From Mesorhizobium xinjiangense (GTDB lineage Bacteria; Pseudomonadota; Alphaproteobacteria; Rhizobiales; Rhizobiaceae), in assembly GCF_009749525.1 (NCBI RefSeq), contig NZ_WOAC01000015.1, positions 124,001 to 188,000 on the forward strand: a DNA stretch of 64,000 nucleotides, in the 5' to 3' direction. Positions 63,848 through 64,000 of this stretch are shown in pieces (position 1 is the stretch's first letter; each line of letters begins with the position of its first letter). Position numbers and translations under genes: made by a program. The notes beneath the pieces were generated by a model. It was not told where the DNA came from and made no database searches. It saw nothing but the letters and a program-made list of their open reading frames with translations.

Positions 63848-64000
63848 CGCAGTTTTCCTTTCGCCCGGACGGGCGATTGCGTTGAGACGAAACGGAAAAT
63901 CCCCTGGCCGCGCACCGGCGGCACAGGGGCTACGATCCTGCGATGAGACATCCTCCGAACAGCGAGAGGCGACAGCGTTGCACGGCGAAGGTCATGACAG

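Overview
The window is GC-rich, densely packed DNA from an alphaproteobacterium, most likely of the order Hyphomicrobiales (Mesorhizobium/Phyllobacteriaceae-like). The evidence is a rhizobial-type chemotaxis operon (cheS-Y1-A-W-R-B-Y2-D-T), a DUF6074 protein, a TAXI-type TRAP transporter with its DUF1850 partner, many peptide-type ABC transporters, and a dispersed palindromic intergenic repeat resembling rhizobial RIME elements. I saw no rRNA, tRNA, CRISPR array, transposase or prophage gene. The region looks chromosomal, with only small accessory inserts.

Layout. 1-9234: three solute-uptake and catabolic units on the minus strand: a lone peptide-type binding protein cut by the left edge, a class II aldolase with a divergent FCD-GntR regulator, an FMN reductase, and a complete DppABCDF-type ABC operon. 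9408-12803: a DUF924 protein, a FadD-type acyl-CoA ligase with a histone-H1-like N-terminal tail, and a Phd/VapC toxin-antitoxin pair. 12800-18805: HAD phosphatase and pgi, a MocR regulator, and an IlvD/Edd sugar-acid dehydratase. 18908-22769: a CoxG-like protein, a DUF1326/DUF2182 pair with metal-binding-type Cys and Met motifs, an enoyl-CoA hydratase, and a Crp-type regulator. 22803-29033: a very large protein joining a cytochrome P450 domain, membrane segments and a DyP-type peroxidase domain, with a class III nucleotide cyclase upstream on the same strand.

29242-34812: Mrp ATPase, a PhnB-like VOC protein, DUF1850, and the TRAP-TAXI permease and binding protein. 35024-39174: a DctD/DctB-like sigma54 two-component system interrupted by a hicAB cassette on the opposite strand. 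The cassette is flanked by 17-bp direct repeats and preceded by a decayed hicA copy. A sigma54-type promoter lies upstream of the TAXI binding protein, which fits DctD as its activator. 39258-45865: the chemotaxis operon. 46351-48866: a UxaA-family dehydratase and a divergent regulator that appears to carry two winged-helix domains. 49066-54150: DUF6074, an ABC-2 exporter pair, an FAD ferredoxin-reductase-like enzyme, a VOC protein and a metallophosphoesterase. 54348-63258: a second complete peptide-type ABC operon, then a BKACE-family enzyme, an RpiR regulator and a class III aminotransferase, probably one catabolic locus. 63308-63847: an Rnk/GreA-like protein.

The most unusual item is the P450-membrane-DyP fusion. 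A cyclase lies upstream of it, and a Crp regulator with a well-kept cyclic-nucleotide cassette faces its 3' end. Together they suggest a cyclic-nucleotide-linked membrane haem oxidase module. The hicAB insertion and its duplicated operator next to dctD are the clearest structural novelty at DNA level.
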